A stretch of 64,000 bases of DNA from an uncultured Granulosicoccaceae bacterium (GTDB taxonomy: Bacteria > Pseudomonadota > Gammaproteobacteria > Granulosicoccales > Granulosicoccaceae), in contig CALISD010000014.1 in assembly GCA_938041955.1 (NCBI GenBank), positions 25,244 to 89,243 on the forward strand, in the 5' to 3' direction. Positions 13,413 through 26,453 of this stretch are shown piece by piece (position 1 is the first letter of the stretch; every line of letters starts with the position of its first letter). The translations under genes and the position numbers were made by a program. The notes under the pieces were generated by a model. The model did not search any database. It had not been told where the DNA came from and saw only the letters and a list, made by a program, of their open reading frames with translations.

Positions 13413-13922
13413 GTGAGTAAAACGAATCACACACTGGAATCGTTTGCGCCGGTATTGCCGGATAACGCCGAGCTTTTGATTTTAGGGTCAATGCCGGGTG
13501 TAGCCTCCCTGCAAGCGAATCAATATTATGCACACCCTCGAAATGGATTCTGGAAAATCCTGCAAGCCATCTACGGGGGCGGCATTAATTCGTATGAAGA
13601 GCGCCTTGCTTTGCTACATATTCAACGAATCGGTGTTTGGGACACACTAAAACACTGCGAAAGACCCGGAAGTCTCGACTCAGCAATCGCATCAGGCTCT
13701 GTCATATGCAATGACTTCAACGATCTACTGGCAAAATGCCCCACTATCAAACTCATCGCATTTAATGGCAAAGCCTCCGAAAAATGGTTTCGTAAGCTGG
13801 TCCTGCCTGAACTACAACATTCATTGACTCTGGCGAGTCTGCCCTCCTCCAGCCCGGCTATGGCGTCTCTGACTATCGATGAAAAAACCGCACAATGGCG
13901 CCAGGCGCTCAGCACCGTATGA
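13413..13922 (+). CDS. Hypoxanthine-DNA glycosylase (deoxyinosine glycosylase, UDG superfamily)
   Basis: A 169-residue cytoplasmic repair enzyme starting at GTG. The N-terminal active-site region reads LILGSMPGVASL followed by YYAHPRNGFW, and a later FNGKASEKWF plus LPSSSPAMAS near residues 148-157 match the family 6 uracil-DNA-glycosylase superfamily (hypoxanthine-DNA glycosylase, HDG). Such enzymes remove hypoxanthine arising from adenine deamination and start base excision repair. Length agrees with the family (about 160-170). It follows the DUF4175-like gene by 39 bases and may be read through from that operon, but a functional link is not implied. Confidence 0.87.
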   Translation: MSKTNHTLESFAPVLPDNAELLILGSMPGVASLQANQYYAHPRNGFWKILQAIYGGGINSYEERLALLHIQRIGVWDTLKHCERPGSLDSAIASGSVICNDFNDLLAKCPTIKLIAFNGKASEKWFRKLVLPELQHSLTLASLPSSSPAMASLTIDEKTAQWRQALSTV

Positions 13923-14029
13923 AAAAACCGAATTTCAAAGGTCACAGGGTCATGTAATTGTACTTCAACCGACAAATGGTATAGAACTGGCACGTGTAGT
14001 GGATTCACAGCACGCAACCCTGTTTTTTC

Positions 14030-15922
14030 ATGCTCTTGCCTTTTAGATCACTCATTAATCACCGATCGATGTTGCTCCTGCTGCTAGTAATGCTATTGGC
14101 AAGCGCAGCAATCTTGCGGCTATTGTGGTACACGGAGCACCTCCACCAGGCGCGTTTAACGAATGCACACCAACAGTATCTGACAGCAAAAATATTACTC
14201 GAGAAAGGTACAGAGGAAAACGCCGCAGCTTTGTGGAAACTGCATTGGCAGGCGACACAAAAACGCTTCGAAACCTACACAAACAAAGAGCATTGGCCAC
14301 GCCTGCACATGTTGTATTTTGAGGCGCCATATCAACTACACAGCAGAATCGAGAAGATTGGCGGCAGATCGACCAGTTCCATTGGCCCGCCAGAGCAACC
14401 GGTCGCAAATAATTTGCTGCTTCATGGCTTAAGCGCGGTAGTTGAAGAATTAGACACGCAAAACTATCAGACTTCAAAACGACTCAGGCTGGCTGCTGTG
14501 TGTATATTGCCTGCGCTGTTATTGTGGTTGATCCTCTATCATTTCTTTATCTACCAACCCATGCGCGCTGATTCCAGGCGCGCAAAAGACGAACTGGAGT
14601 TTAAAAATGATCAGCTGGACTCCCTCACCTATAGCGATCAACTGACTGACACCGCTAACAGAAAGGCTATCACCCAATTCCTGTCGGACTACGAAGAAAA
14701 TGAAAACCATAGCGATGAATTTATCGCTCTGGCCATAGTTGATCTCGACTACTTCCAACAGATAAACGATGTGTTCGGCTACTTTGCAGGCGACGCTGTA
14801 CTAAAAGAAGTTGCCGCAAGAATAAATCAGGAGCTTAGAGATGGCGATCAGCTTGGTAGAATCGACTCCGATCGTTTTGCTATTGTATTGTGTGATTTAA
14901 CAGCCCCGAAAAACGCCGAACTCATAATAGACCGCATACAGAGGGCGATTGAGCAACCTCTACACTACAAGCAAAATACACTCAACGTAACCTGCACTGT
15001 CGGTGCAACAGTTCAGCAATCCAACGCCATCGAAATTGCCGAGTTGTTTAAACTCAGCGATGAGGCGTTGCTGCAAGCCAAACAGAATAGAAGAGGATCC
15101 GTGTTCCTGCTGTCAGACAAACAGCAGCAAGCGCTATCAAGACAAAGACAAATCATCAATACCATTAAAAACGCACCACCCGATGATATATTTGACCTTG
15201 CATTTCAGCCCATCGTAAATTTAGACACCCGCAAGATCGCAAGTTGCGAGTGTTTGCTGCGCTGGAAGGGAACGCAACCAGAGGATGTCGCCGCCACAGA
15301 GCTGGTACCTATTCTCGAGATGTTTGGCGATATAAACCAGGTCGGGCTATGGGTTTTAAAAACCAGTATGCAGCAATTAAAAACCTGGCAATCAAAGTAT
15401 GCTATCGATGATCTCGTGATGTCGGTAAATATTTCGGCAAGACAACTCGAGACAGAAGATTTTTCACAGCAAATTGCAACGATTGCCAGAGAAATGGATC
15501 TGGACCCGCAATGCGTCTCATTGGAATTAACTGAAACAGTGGCAATCAAACACCTTGAAGCCGGACGGCATCAATTAGCCCAACTCAAAAATCATGGATT
15601 TAATGTTTCGCTTGACGACTTCGGAACCGGCTATTCATCGCTACAGTACTTAAAACAGATCCCTGCAACCTCAGTCAAGATAGACCAGTCATTCGTTCAG
15701 GAGATGCTGAAGGACGAACGCGACATGGCAATCGTTAAAGCAGCAATCAACATCGCCACCGCCATCGGCCTGAAAGCAATAGCAGAAGGCATTGATACCG
15801 ATGAACAAGCAGACTGCCTGCAATCCCTGGGCTGCCAATTCGGCCAGGGCTATTTATTCGCCAAGGCATTAACAGCGCCTGAGTTCGAAAGCCAGCTCAT
15901 TCTCCGTGGCAACACGGGGTAG
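14030..15922 (+). CDS. Membrane GGDEF/EAL protein, degenerate GGDEF, likely c-di-GMP phosphodiesterase
   Basis: A 630-residue protein. Helices at about 12-33 and 150-172 enclose a periplasmic sensor of roughly 115 residues. The GGDEF domain keeps its fold features (VDLDYFQQINDVFGYFAGD) but the catalytic motif is RIDSDRF at 277-283 instead of RxGGDEF, so cyclase activity is unlikely. The EAL domain looks intact: ECLLRW from Glu407 (Ala replaced by Cys), SVNISARQL, LELTET, LDDFGTGYSS with Asp529-Asp530, a later Lys in VKIDQSF, and AEGID. I infer c-di-GMP hydrolysis under control of the periplasmic domain. It appears to be a single-gene unit. The following 360 bases are non-coding. Confidence 0.92.
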   Translation: MLLPFRSLINHRSMLLLLLVMLLASAAILRLLWYTEHLHQARLTNAHQQYLTAKILLEKGTEENAAALWKLHWQATQKRFETYTNKEHWPRLHMLYFEAPYQLHSRIEKIGGRSTSSIGPPEQPVANNLLLHGLSAVVEELDTQNYQTSKRLRLAAVCILPALLLWLILYHFFIYQPMRADSRRAKDELEFKNDQLDSLTYSDQLTDTANRKAITQFLSDYEENENHSDEFIALAIVDLDYFQQINDVFGYFAGDAVLKEVAARINQELRDGDQLGRIDSDRFAIVLCDLTAPKNAELIIDRIQRAIEQPLHYKQNTLNVTCTVGATVQQSNAIEIAELFKLSDEALLQAKQNRRGSVFLLSDKQQQALSRQRQIINTIKNAPPDDIFDLAFQPIVNLDTRKIASCECLLRWKGTQPEDVAATELVPILEMFGDINQVGLWVLKTSMQQLKTWQSKYAIDDLVMSVNISARQLETEDFSQQIATIAREMDLDPQCVSLELTETVAIKHLEAGRHQLAQLKNHGFNVSLDDFGTGYSSLQYLKQIPATSVKIDQSFVQEMLKDERDMAIVKAAINIATAIGLKAIAEGIDTDEQADCLQSLGCQFGQGYLFAKALTAPEFESQLILRGNTG

Positions 15923-16282
15923 CACCATTCGTCTCTTCAAGTAACATAATCGTTACGTATTCAGCCGGTTACCCTAGACCCAATGTATTAGTTTTTAACA
16001 TCGCAGGGAAGGCTAACGCGCGCTAAACAATGCTACAATTCTCGGCATCATCGGAGTTAAAAACGCTCTGCGCACTTGCTCAACAGCCTGTCAGGTCATG
16101 ACTGGCATTCGGGTAAGAGCCACCAGCGGAATAACTAGCTGGCATGCTTGGCTATCACCGCTCCGCATCACTTAATTAGCAATGTCCACTGCACTGCGGC
16201 GTACGTTTTCACCTCAAGTTAGGCCACAGCAGCAGACAGTAATAATGGGTAACACCGCACTAACCACTCAGGGGTTTTATAT
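15923..16282 (+). other. Non-coding region, likely promoter and long leader of the DUF937 gene
   Basis: No convincing gene. There is an extended minus-10 candidate (TGC-TACAAT, 16031-16039), a hairpin with arms GCCTGTCA (16086-16093) and TGACTGGC (16099-16106, one mismatch), and a further CCAGC/GCTGG stem around 16123-16143. If transcription starts just after 16039, the mRNA leader of the next gene would be about 235 nt long. Confidence 0.45.
16031..16039 (+). promoter_or_regulatory. Candidate extended minus-10 promoter element
   Basis: TGC directly before TACAAT forms an extended minus-10 box. No good minus-35 hexamer is seen 16-18 bases upstream, which extended minus-10 promoters can tolerate. 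It precedes the DUF937/LEA-like gene. Confidence 0.35.
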
Positions 16283-18247
16283 ATGTCATTTAATATCATG
16301 GATATGGTAAAAGGTCAGATCAGTGATCAGCTGATCGGCCAGATTGGAGGCTTACTAGGCGAGAGCCCGGATAAAGCACGAAACGCAATAGACAGCGCAG
16401 TGCCAACCTTGTTAGCAGGGATTGGCGAGTCAGCCCAGAATGCCAATGGCGCTGATACATTGTTCAATCTTGTTAATCGACAAGATGACAACATCGTCGA
16501 TAACATCGGCGCAATGATTGGCAGCAATCAATCTTCTGAATTAATAGAATCCGGCACACGCGGGCTTGGCTCAATGCTTGGCAACAAAGGTGTCACCAGC
16601 ATGATCTCCGGTTTGTCCGGCCACACTGGTCTTGGTAAAGGATCAGCCGGTTCATTACTTGGCATGCTGACACCAATGGTAATGGGCCAACTAAAACGAA
16701 AAGCGGGTTCCGACGGTCTGAACGCAAGTGGCCTGGCGAGCATGCTCAAGAGCCAGGGCAGCAACATTTCGGCTTCCATGCCAGCAGGCATGCTTAAGCA
16801 GCTCGAAGCAGCAGGTTTTGGTGAAAGCGACGTCTCAATGGGCGCTCCTACCGGCGGTGGTTACTCTACTGCTGGCGTAACGGCAGGCGTAGCTGCTGCT
16901 GGTGCTGGTGTCGCTGCAGCAGCAGGGTCAGTGAGTCGCGGTGCTGGCAATGTAGCCTCTGGTGCTGCCGATGCCGCACGCGGTGCAGCAAGCAGCGTGT
17001 CTCACACAGCCAGTAATGTCGCAGGATCAGCAGCCGGTGCTGCAGGAAGTGCCGCTCGAGGTGTTTCTGGTGCTGCAAGCGGTGCGGTTGACGCAGGTAG
17101 AAATGCTGCTGATGCAGCCGGTCGAGGCGTCAGTCATGTTGCAGGAAGTGCTGCTGACGCCGCCGGCAATGCCGGACGCACAGTATCCGGTGCCGCTGGT
17201 AGCGCAGTTGATGCAACTCGCTCAGCAGCCTCAGGCGCGGTCGATGCAACACGTGGTGCCGCTGGATCAGCTGCAAACGCCGCGGGTAATGCAGGCCGCG
17301 CTGTCACAGGTGCCGCTAGTGGTGCGGTTAGTGGCGCAGCTGACGCAACCCGTTCAGCAGCGTCAGGCGCGGCAGACACTGCCCGCAACGCTGCAAGCTC
17401 GGTAGGCAACGTCGCAGATCGCGCAACAGATACAGCACGTAACGCTGCAAGTTCAGCCGGTCGAGCAGTAGACAGAGGCGTAGATGCTGCAGGAAACAAA
17501 GTGGGTGGCGCTGTTGACAGCACCAGACAGGCTGCAAGCAACACTACACGGTCAGTAAAAGATACAACTCACAGTGCTACTCGCGATGCGAATACAAGAG
17601 TTGATTCGGCTCGAGGCAGCATCGAAGCTCCACGCAAAAGCGGTGGTTTCTGGAAGTGGTTAATTCCACTTCTGATCGCTGCAGCAGCGTGGTTTGGTTT
17701 TAAACAAATGGGAACCAAAGACGTTGATGTCTCAGGTACTGTTGGCGACGTAACCGAATCTGCAACTGGTGTTGCAGGCGATGCAGTTGATGCGACTAAA
17801 GACGCAGCCGCAGGCGCTGTTGATGCAACCAAAGATGCAACAGCCGGCGCTGTTGACGCAACCAAAGATGCAGCAGCTGGTGCCGTTGACGCAACCCAAG
17901 ACGCAGCGACCAGTGCGGTAGATGCGACATCAGGTGCAGTCACCATGCCTTCAATGGAAATGCCTGAAATGCCTGGTCTGCCTGAAGGTATGAGCGAAGA
18001 GCTTAGCGGTGCCTTCTCTGGTGCTACCACTGCACTGGGAAGCATCACTGATGTAGATTCTGCAAAAGCAGCACTTCCATCACTTGATGGACTAACAGGC
18101 ATCATGGACAAAGTACCTGAAGCAGCCCGTGGCCCGCTGAGTGGCATGGTCGGTAACCTCACACCTATGCTCGATAAAGCCAGTGCAATCCCCGGTGTCG
18201 GAGACGTATTGGCACCGGCATTGGAGAAGCTGAAAGGCTTCATGTAA
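16283..18247 (+). CDS. DUF937 protein fused to Ala-rich and LEA-like repeats around one membrane helix
   Basis: A 654-residue protein. Residues 1 to about 180 are DUF937-like (GQIGGLLGESPDKA, VPTLLAGIGE, MLTPMVMGQLKRK). Residues about 190-450 are a degenerate Ala/Gly/Ser-rich region built from units such as AADAARGAAS and AVDATRSAAS, likely amphipathic helices or disordered when dry. A membrane helix follows at about 456-474 (FWKWLIPLLIAAAAWFGF). Then come four 11-residue repeats of AVDATKDAAAG at 501-544, the period known from LEA (late embryogenesis abundant) proteins, and a Met/Pro-rich C-terminal domain. I infer a membrane-bound stress or desiccation-type protein. It stands alone, with a long leader and a strong terminator. 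Codon and base composition are repeat-driven, not clearly foreign. Confidence 0.85.
   Translation: MSFNIMDMVKGQISDQLIGQIGGLLGESPDKARNAIDSAVPTLLAGIGESAQNANGADTLFNLVNRQDDNIVDNIGAMIGSNQSSELIESGTRGLGSMLGNKGVTSMISGLSGHTGLGKGSAGSLLGMLTPMVMGQLKRKAGSDGLNASGLASMLKSQGSNISASMPAGMLKQLEAAGFGESDVSMGAPTGGGYSTAGVTAGVAAAGAGVAAAAGSVSRGAGNVASGAADAARGAASSVSHTASNVAGSAAGAAGSAARGVSGAASGAVDAGRNAADAAGRGVSHVAGSAADAAGNAGRTVSGAAGSAVDATRSAASGAVDATRGAAGSAANAAGNAGRAVTGAASGAVSGAADATRSAASGAADTARNAASSVGNVADRATDTARNAASSAGRAVDRGVDAAGNKVGGAVDSTRQAASNTTRSVKDTTHSATRDANTRVDSARGSIEAPRKSGGFWKWLIPLLIAAAAWFGFKQMGTKDVDVSGTVGDVTESATGVAGDAVDATKDAAAGAVDATKDATAGAVDATKDAAAGAVDATQDAATSAVDATSGAVTMPSMEMPEMPGLPEGMSEELSGAFSGATTALGSITDVDSAKAALPSLDGLTGIMDKVPEAARGPLSGMVGNLTPMLDKASAIPGVGDVLAPALEKLKGFM
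17783..17914 (+). repeat. Four tandem 33-bp units encoding 11-residue LEA-like repeats
   Basis: Units at 17783, 17816, 17849 and 17882, each 33 bp, encode AVDATKDAAAG, AVDATKDATAG, AVDATKDAAAG and AVDATQDAATS, with a partial fifth unit following. Spacing is exact, without indels. Confidence 0.93.
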
Positions 18248-18276
18248 TTCCAAAGCTGCATAAGTAAGTAGTATTG

Positions 18277-18304
18277 AAGGCGGGGTTTTACCCCGCCTTT
18301 TTTT
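18277..18304 (+). terminator. Strong intrinsic terminator after the DUF937 gene
   Basis: A perfect 9-bp stem AAGGCGGGG / CCCCGCCTT with loop TTTTA is followed by seven Ts. It lies 30 bases past the stop at 18247 and separates this gene from the convergent ispF. Confidence 0.93.
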
Positions 18305-18402
18305 CGTTTTATTGAGGGCTCAACCGTAATTCGCAGTGCCAGAGAATGGTGTAAACACAACATGGTGTGTTGCACTCATTGAGCTGACGGCAAATGCGAG
18401 AA

Positions 18403-18876
18403 CTACAAATTAACGACCGTCACCACAGCATGCGCAGCAATCCCCTCTTCCCTGCCGGTAAAACCCAGTTTTTCACTGGTCGTTGCTTTGACGTTAACCC
18501 GCTCTTTTGAAATACCAAGATCTTCGGCCAACGTCACACACATTTGATCTATAAAATTTGCCAGCTTGGGTCGCTCTGCCACGATCGTAACATCTGCATT
18601 GTTGCAAACCATACCGCGCTCTGCGACCAACTCCACTACCCGACGCAGTAATATGCGGCTATCTATACCTTTGAAAGCATCATCAGTATCGGGAAAGTGG
18701 CGGCCGATATCACCAAGAGCACACGCACCAAGTAGTGCATCACACAACGCATGGATCGCTACATCGCCATCGCTGTGAGCCTTGAAGCCTTTACTATGTG
18801 GAACATCAACACCACACAGCCGCACCCACTCTCCCTCACAGAAAGCATGCACGTCATAACCATGTCCTATACGCAT
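18403..18876 (-). CDS. ispF: 2-C-methyl-D-erythritol 2,4-cyclodiphosphate synthase
   Basis: A 157-residue enzyme of the non-mevalonate isoprenoid pathway, converting CDP-ME 2-phosphate to MEcPP with loss of [15 protein letters not shown] holds the metal ligands Asp8 and His10; [17 protein letters not shown] and the C-terminal [19 protein letters not shown] are standard IspF features. Length matches the family. It lies 26 bases after ispD on the same strand, as in most gammaproteobacteria, and ends the housekeeping operon group. Confidence 0.97.
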   Translation of the reverse strand: MRIGHGYDVHAFCEGEWVRLCGVDVPHSKGFKAHSDGDVAIHALCDALLGACALGDIGRHFPDTDDAFKGIDSRILLRRVVELVAERGMVCNNADVTIVAERPKLANFIDQMCVTLAEDLGISKERVNVKATTSEKLGFTGREEGIAAHAVVTVVNL

Positions 18877-18902
18877 TATTTACTTCCGATAATTGTGCAG
18901 GT

Positions 18903-19688
18903 TTAACTTTCCCGGGCCTGTGCGGCAAGGTATTGCTTTGCCAATATCAGGTCAGTGGCTGTAGTTATTTTAATATTGTCAGCCTGACATTCGATCAGCC
19001 TGGGCTCGTAGCCTGCATGCTCCATAGCCGAAGCCTCATCAGTTATAGTGACACCATCAGCCAATGCTGTATTCATTGCATTAAGTAATTCATTGACATG
19101 AAATAACTGCGGTGTCGCTGCACGCCATAAAGACTCGCGATCCACCGTTCGCTTTACCCGACCCTCTCTACTTGCAAGCTTGATCGTATCGCTTACCGGC
19201 ATCGCGAGCAGCCCGCCATTGGCGTCACCATCAACTTCACCGATCAGCTCGTGGATATCGCTTACTCTGACACATGGCCTCGCGGCATCGTGCACCAATA
19301 CACTGGCATTATCCGCAGCAATCTCTTTCAGACAGTGAAGACCATTTTGAACCGACTCGGCTCGACTGGCACCACCAACACATGTCACTACCTTCGATCG
19401 AAGTAGCTCCATCTGCTCTACGGTGGCTTCATCACAATACAGCCACCTGTCTTTATTGTTAATGCTCGCTGCGTCTAACACAACCACAATTTTTACTATT
19501 GACTCTACCAGCAACAATCGATTGATCGTCTGATTTAATACAGTGCCATCACCGAGTTCAATATACTGCTTCGGGATCGTGTTATTCATACGACGACCGA
19601 TACCTGCAGCAGGTATCACAGCGTACAACTCTTGAGTACTTGTCGCTTTGTTATTGCCAGCTTCATCCGCGACGCGGGAGGCACTCAT
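18903..19688 (-). CDS. ispD: 2-C-methyl-D-erythritol 4-phosphate cytidylyltransferase
   Basis: A 261-residue cytidylyltransferase that joins CTP and MEP to CDP-ME. The nucleotide-binding start VIPAAGIGRRM, the KQYIEL segment, VLVHDAARPCV and the C-terminal NIKITTATDLILA are typical. The first 25 residues are longer than usual before the glycine-rich motif, so a later start is possible, but the ATG at 19688 overlaps the ftsB stop by four bases, which supports it. It forms the usual ftsB-ispD-ispF string. Confidence 0.96.
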   Translation of the reverse strand: MSASRVADEAGNNKATSTQELYAVIPAAGIGRRMNNTIPKQYIELGDGTVLNQTINRLLLVESIVKIVVVLDAASINNKDRWLYCDEATVEQMELLRSKVVTCVGGASRAESVQNGLHCLKEIAADNASVLVHDAARPCVRVSDIHELIGEVDGDANGGLLAMPVSDTIKLASREGRVKRTVDRESLWRAATPQLFHVNELLNAMNTALADGVTITDEASAMEHAGYEPRLIECQADNIKITTATDLILAKQYLAAQARES

Positions 19689-20038
19689 TGTATCTGCTGG
19701 TCTCGCTTTTCTTTATTCGCTACTCGAGCGAGATTGTCACTTTCAAGGGCAGGTCCAACATCAACCTTTTCACCGACAAACTGGTAAAAGGTTTCGCCTT
19801 TTCCGATCATGCCTAACTCCGAACGCGCACGAGCTTCTATCTCTCCGAGGCCGTCCTCAAGATCCTTCACTTCAGCGCGTAGCGCGCTGTTGATGTCTTG
19901 TTGATCTTCAAGCTTTGAGCTCAGTGCTTTAATTTCTGATTGGTACTGGCGTACTTCACGCACGCCACCGTCACCGGCCCAAAGGCGAACCTGCAAGATA
20001 ACAAACATTACCGCTAATACTGTAATCAGTAATTTCAA
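19685..20038 (-). CDS. ftsB: Cell division protein FtsB
   Basis: A 117-residue bitopic protein: a short N-terminus, one membrane helix at about 3-20, then a coiled coil (EIKALSSKLEDQQDINSALR) and the ARSELGMIGKGETFYQF tail common to FtsB. FtsB joins FtsL and FtsQ in the divisome and helps activate septal wall synthesis. Start is TTG at 20038 with GGGAG upstream at suitable spacing; no ATG is available near the membrane helix. It follows eno by about 50 bases and overlaps ispD. Confidence 0.94.
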   Translation of the reverse strand: MKLLITVLAVMFVILQVRLWAGDGGVREVRQYQSEIKALSSKLEDQQDINSALRAEVKDLEDGLGEIEARARSELGMIGKGETFYQFVGEKVDVGPALESDNLARVANKEKRDQQIQ

Positions 20039-20089
20039 CTATGAGCTCCCGATGACCAACTGAGCAATACCATTACGTCAACCGCTGCC

Positions 20090-23904
<3,815 letters not shown>

Positions 23905-24123
23905 CTAGAATTGATGTGGAAGAGGTAGTACAAGATGGGGTTGCAGGTTACCAGAAGCGCCCAAATCGGACAATGATCATCATTGGCACTTTAGTGTTAC
24001 ATCAATGAATCAGCTCAGTTAATTCAGTGGATTATTAGCCGTTTAATGACCAATAACGACAGCCTGCCGCCTTTATTACGCTCATTACCAAATGGCTACA
24101 ATAAAACGCTTGCAAAACACACC

Positions 24124-25422
24124 CTAAAGGGAGGCTTCAGAACCGCAAATATCCACCAGCTTTCCTTCTTTATACACGAACGCCAGACGCGCGCGCTGCC
24201 AGGGCGGACAGCCCCTCTGTTGCAATAGTGATTTCACCGCCACGCTGTGCGCTGCCCCCGGCGCCCGCCAGCGCTCACCACCTCGACGATTCCTCACCAC
24301 CAGAATATCATCCAGGTAAGAGCGAAGATTGGGATGCTCAGCCGCCACCAGGTGCCAATCGAGTTCAGGGATATACAACGGTTCATTCGCGTTGCTCCAG
24401 TGGTATTCAAAATCGACCACCGGTTCAAATGACTCTCGCGGGCCGATAAATATTTCATCTCGATAGCGGGCAACAGACGCGGCCCCGAAACTGACCCGAC
24501 CATGACTTTCTGCACCGGCCTCTAAAAGATCTGAGACTATTTGATCCAGTTGCACCTGTGACGGCGCTAAAAAACCCTGTGACTTGACCCAGTAACGCAA
24601 GGCATTGCGCCGCCTCGCAGGTGACAAGCTATTGATCTTAGGCAGCGATAACTTTGATTGGTTTTCATCACCGGCCAGATCAATTGCCGCGAGATCATTG
24701 GCAAGGTTGGCCGCCTCAGCAGCGTGAGCGGCACTGCGTGAAAGTCGGTGCGCAATCTGTGGCCAACGCCCACCGATAAGCGGCATAACCTGATGACGAA
24801 CAAAATTGCGATCATAACGCGTGTCTTGATTACTTGGATCCTCACACCAGCCAAGCGAAAGACTTTGTGCATATTGCACAATCGCGTCACGTGACACAGA
24901 CAACAGCGGCCGCAGCAAATACCCGTCACCAAACACCCGGCGCTCAGGCATTGAGGCAAGTCCTGACACCCCGGCTCCTCTAAACAGCTGTAATAGTAGC
25001 GTTTCCGCCTGATCATCTGCATGGTGGGCGGTGCAAAGATATTCACCAGCACTCAGATTTTCTTCGAAAGCTGCATAGCGAGCATCGCGCGCAGCCGCTT
25101 CCGGGCTTAATCCGGAGTCGAGATCTACTGCTACTTTAATGACTTGAAACTCGATATTGTGCGTGTCACACAGGCACGCACATTGGACGCCCCATTCAGG
25201 GCTTTGCGATTGCAAGCCATGATCAATATAGATAGCCCGCACCGTGCCGGAGTGGGTTTCTCGCCACTGCGCCGCAAGGGACAAAAGTACAACTGAATCA
25301 ACACCGCCACTGAGCGCAACGACCACATCGGACTTTACGCTTTCGTGTTCGGTTAAGCGGTTGATTGATGCATTGAACTGCGCACCAAGCGAAGCGCTGT
25401 TATTACGCTTCTTTGAATTCAC
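24124..25422 (-). CDS. tilS: tRNA(Ile)-lysidine synthase
   Basis: A 432-residue enzyme that attaches lysine to C34 of the AUA-reading tRNA-Ile. The PP-loop motif SGGVDS lies at 38-43 in [14 protein letters not shown]; further family features are [27 protein letters not shown] and the [10 protein letters not shown] helix, with a C-terminal substrate-binding domain. The start overlaps the end of accA by about 20 bases. The N-terminal 30 residues before the first strand are slightly long, so a downstream start is possible. Confidence 0.95.
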   Translation of the reverse strand: MNSKKRNNSASLGAQFNASINRLTEHESVKSDVVVALSGGVDSVVLLSLAAQWRETHSGTVRAIYIDHGLQSQSPEWGVQCACLCDTHNIEFQVIKVAVDLDSGLSPEAAARDARYAAFEENLSAGEYLCTAHHADDQAETLLLQLFRGAGVSGLASMPERRVFGDGYLLRPLLSVSRDAIVQYAQSLSLGWCEDPSNQDTRYDRNFVRHQVMPLIGGRWPQIAHRLSRSAAHAAEAANLANDLAAIDLAGDENQSKLSLPKINSLSPARRRNALRYWVKSQGFLAPSQVQLDQIVSDLLEAGAESHGRVSFGAASVARYRDEIFIGPRESFEPVVDFEYHWSNANEPLYIPELDWHLVAAEHPNLRSYLDDILVVRNRRGGERWRAPGAAHSVAVKSLLQQRGCPPWQRARLAFVYKEGKLVDICGSEASL

Positions 25423-26362
25423 CGAAACTGCGCAATCTTTCAGTGCGCTGGCGAATCAGATCATCAAACAGCATGGACGACAACTGGCTCAAATCTTCCA
25501 CCAGCGCTTCCTGAAGTGACGCCGCAGTGGCCACATGATCGCGGTGCGCACCGCCCAACGGCTCCTGAATGATTCGGTCTATCAGGCCAAGCTTTTTTAA
25601 ACGCTCAGTGGTAATGCCCATTGCCTCTGCGGCCTCTGGTGCTTTGTCAGCGCTTTTCCACAGTATTGATGCGCACCCCTCAGGGGAAATCACACTGTAA
25701 GTGCTGTACTGCATCATGTTGAGTCGATCACCCACACCAATCGCGAGTGCACCACCCGATCCGCCTTCGCCAATGACGGTGCATATAATTGGCGTACGTA
25801 AATCGGCCATGGTAATCAGGTTACGCGCTATTGCCTCACTCTGACCTCGCTCTTCTGCACCAATACCAGGGTAAGCGCCGGGTGTATCAATTAAAGTGAT
25901 TAAAGGCAGGTGAAATTTTTCGGCAAACTTCATTACCCGCAACGCCTTGCGGTAGCCTTCCGGCTTTGGCATGCCGAAATTGCGGTGCAAATTGCCTTTG
26001 GTGTCTCTGCCCTTCTGATGCCCGATCACCGCGACCGCCTGGCCTCTCAGTCGACCGACGCCTGCAATGATCGCCGGATCATCAGCAAAGGCTCTGTCAC
26101 CGTGCATCTCTTCAAATTCAGTGAAGATTGCCTCGATATAATCGAGCGTAAAAGGACGGTTGGGATGACGAGCAACCTGCGATACCTGCCACGGATCGAG
26201 CTTGGAGAAGATTGACGCGGTCAGCTTGTCGCACTTGGTCTGAAGCTTTGCAATGTCTTCAACCACATCAATATCAACATCGTCGCTGGCACTGCTTAGT
26301 TCTTCAATCTTTGCCTGAAGATCAGCGATAGGTTGTTCAAACGCCAAATAACTGGGATTCAT
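25403..26362 (-). CDS. accA: Acetyl-CoA carboxylase carboxyltransferase subunit alpha
   Basis: A 319-residue subunit that, with AccD, transfers the carboxyl group from biotin to acetyl-CoA to form malonyl-CoA for fatty acid synthesis. It opens [16 protein letters not shown] and has the typical [31 protein letters not shown] and [15 protein letters not shown] segments. Length is standard. It sits between dnaE and tilS as in related gammaproteobacteria; the 91 bases to dnaE may hold a promoter. Confidence 0.98.
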   Translation of the reverse strand: MNPSYLAFEQPIADLQAKIEELSSASDDVDIDVVEDIAKLQTKCDKLTASIFSKLDPWQVSQVARHPNRPFTLDYIEAIFTEFEEMHGDRAFADDPAIIAGVGRLRGQAVAVIGHQKGRDTKGNLHRNFGMPKPEGYRKALRVMKFAEKFHLPLITLIDTPGAYPGIGAEERGQSEAIARNLITMADLRTPIICTVIGEGGSGGALAIGVGDRLNMMQYSTYSVISPEGCASILWKSADKAPEAAEAMGITTERLKKLGLIDRIIQEPLGGAHRDHVATAASLQEALVEDLSQLSSMLFDDLIRQRTERLRSFGEFKEA

Positions 26363-26453
26363 TAATTATCCTGAGCCTAGCGGCCCAATCCTTCAGGTTC
26401 ATTCAATCGGAAATACGTTCGGCGAGTATACCAAATCAGCGCGCATAGCTCGC

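Noticed and set aside
17569..18375. A 268-residue minus-strand frame
   Set aside because: Antisense to the LEA-like repeat region; Val/Ala/Ser repeats mirror the sense repeats and it crosses the terminator of the sense gene.
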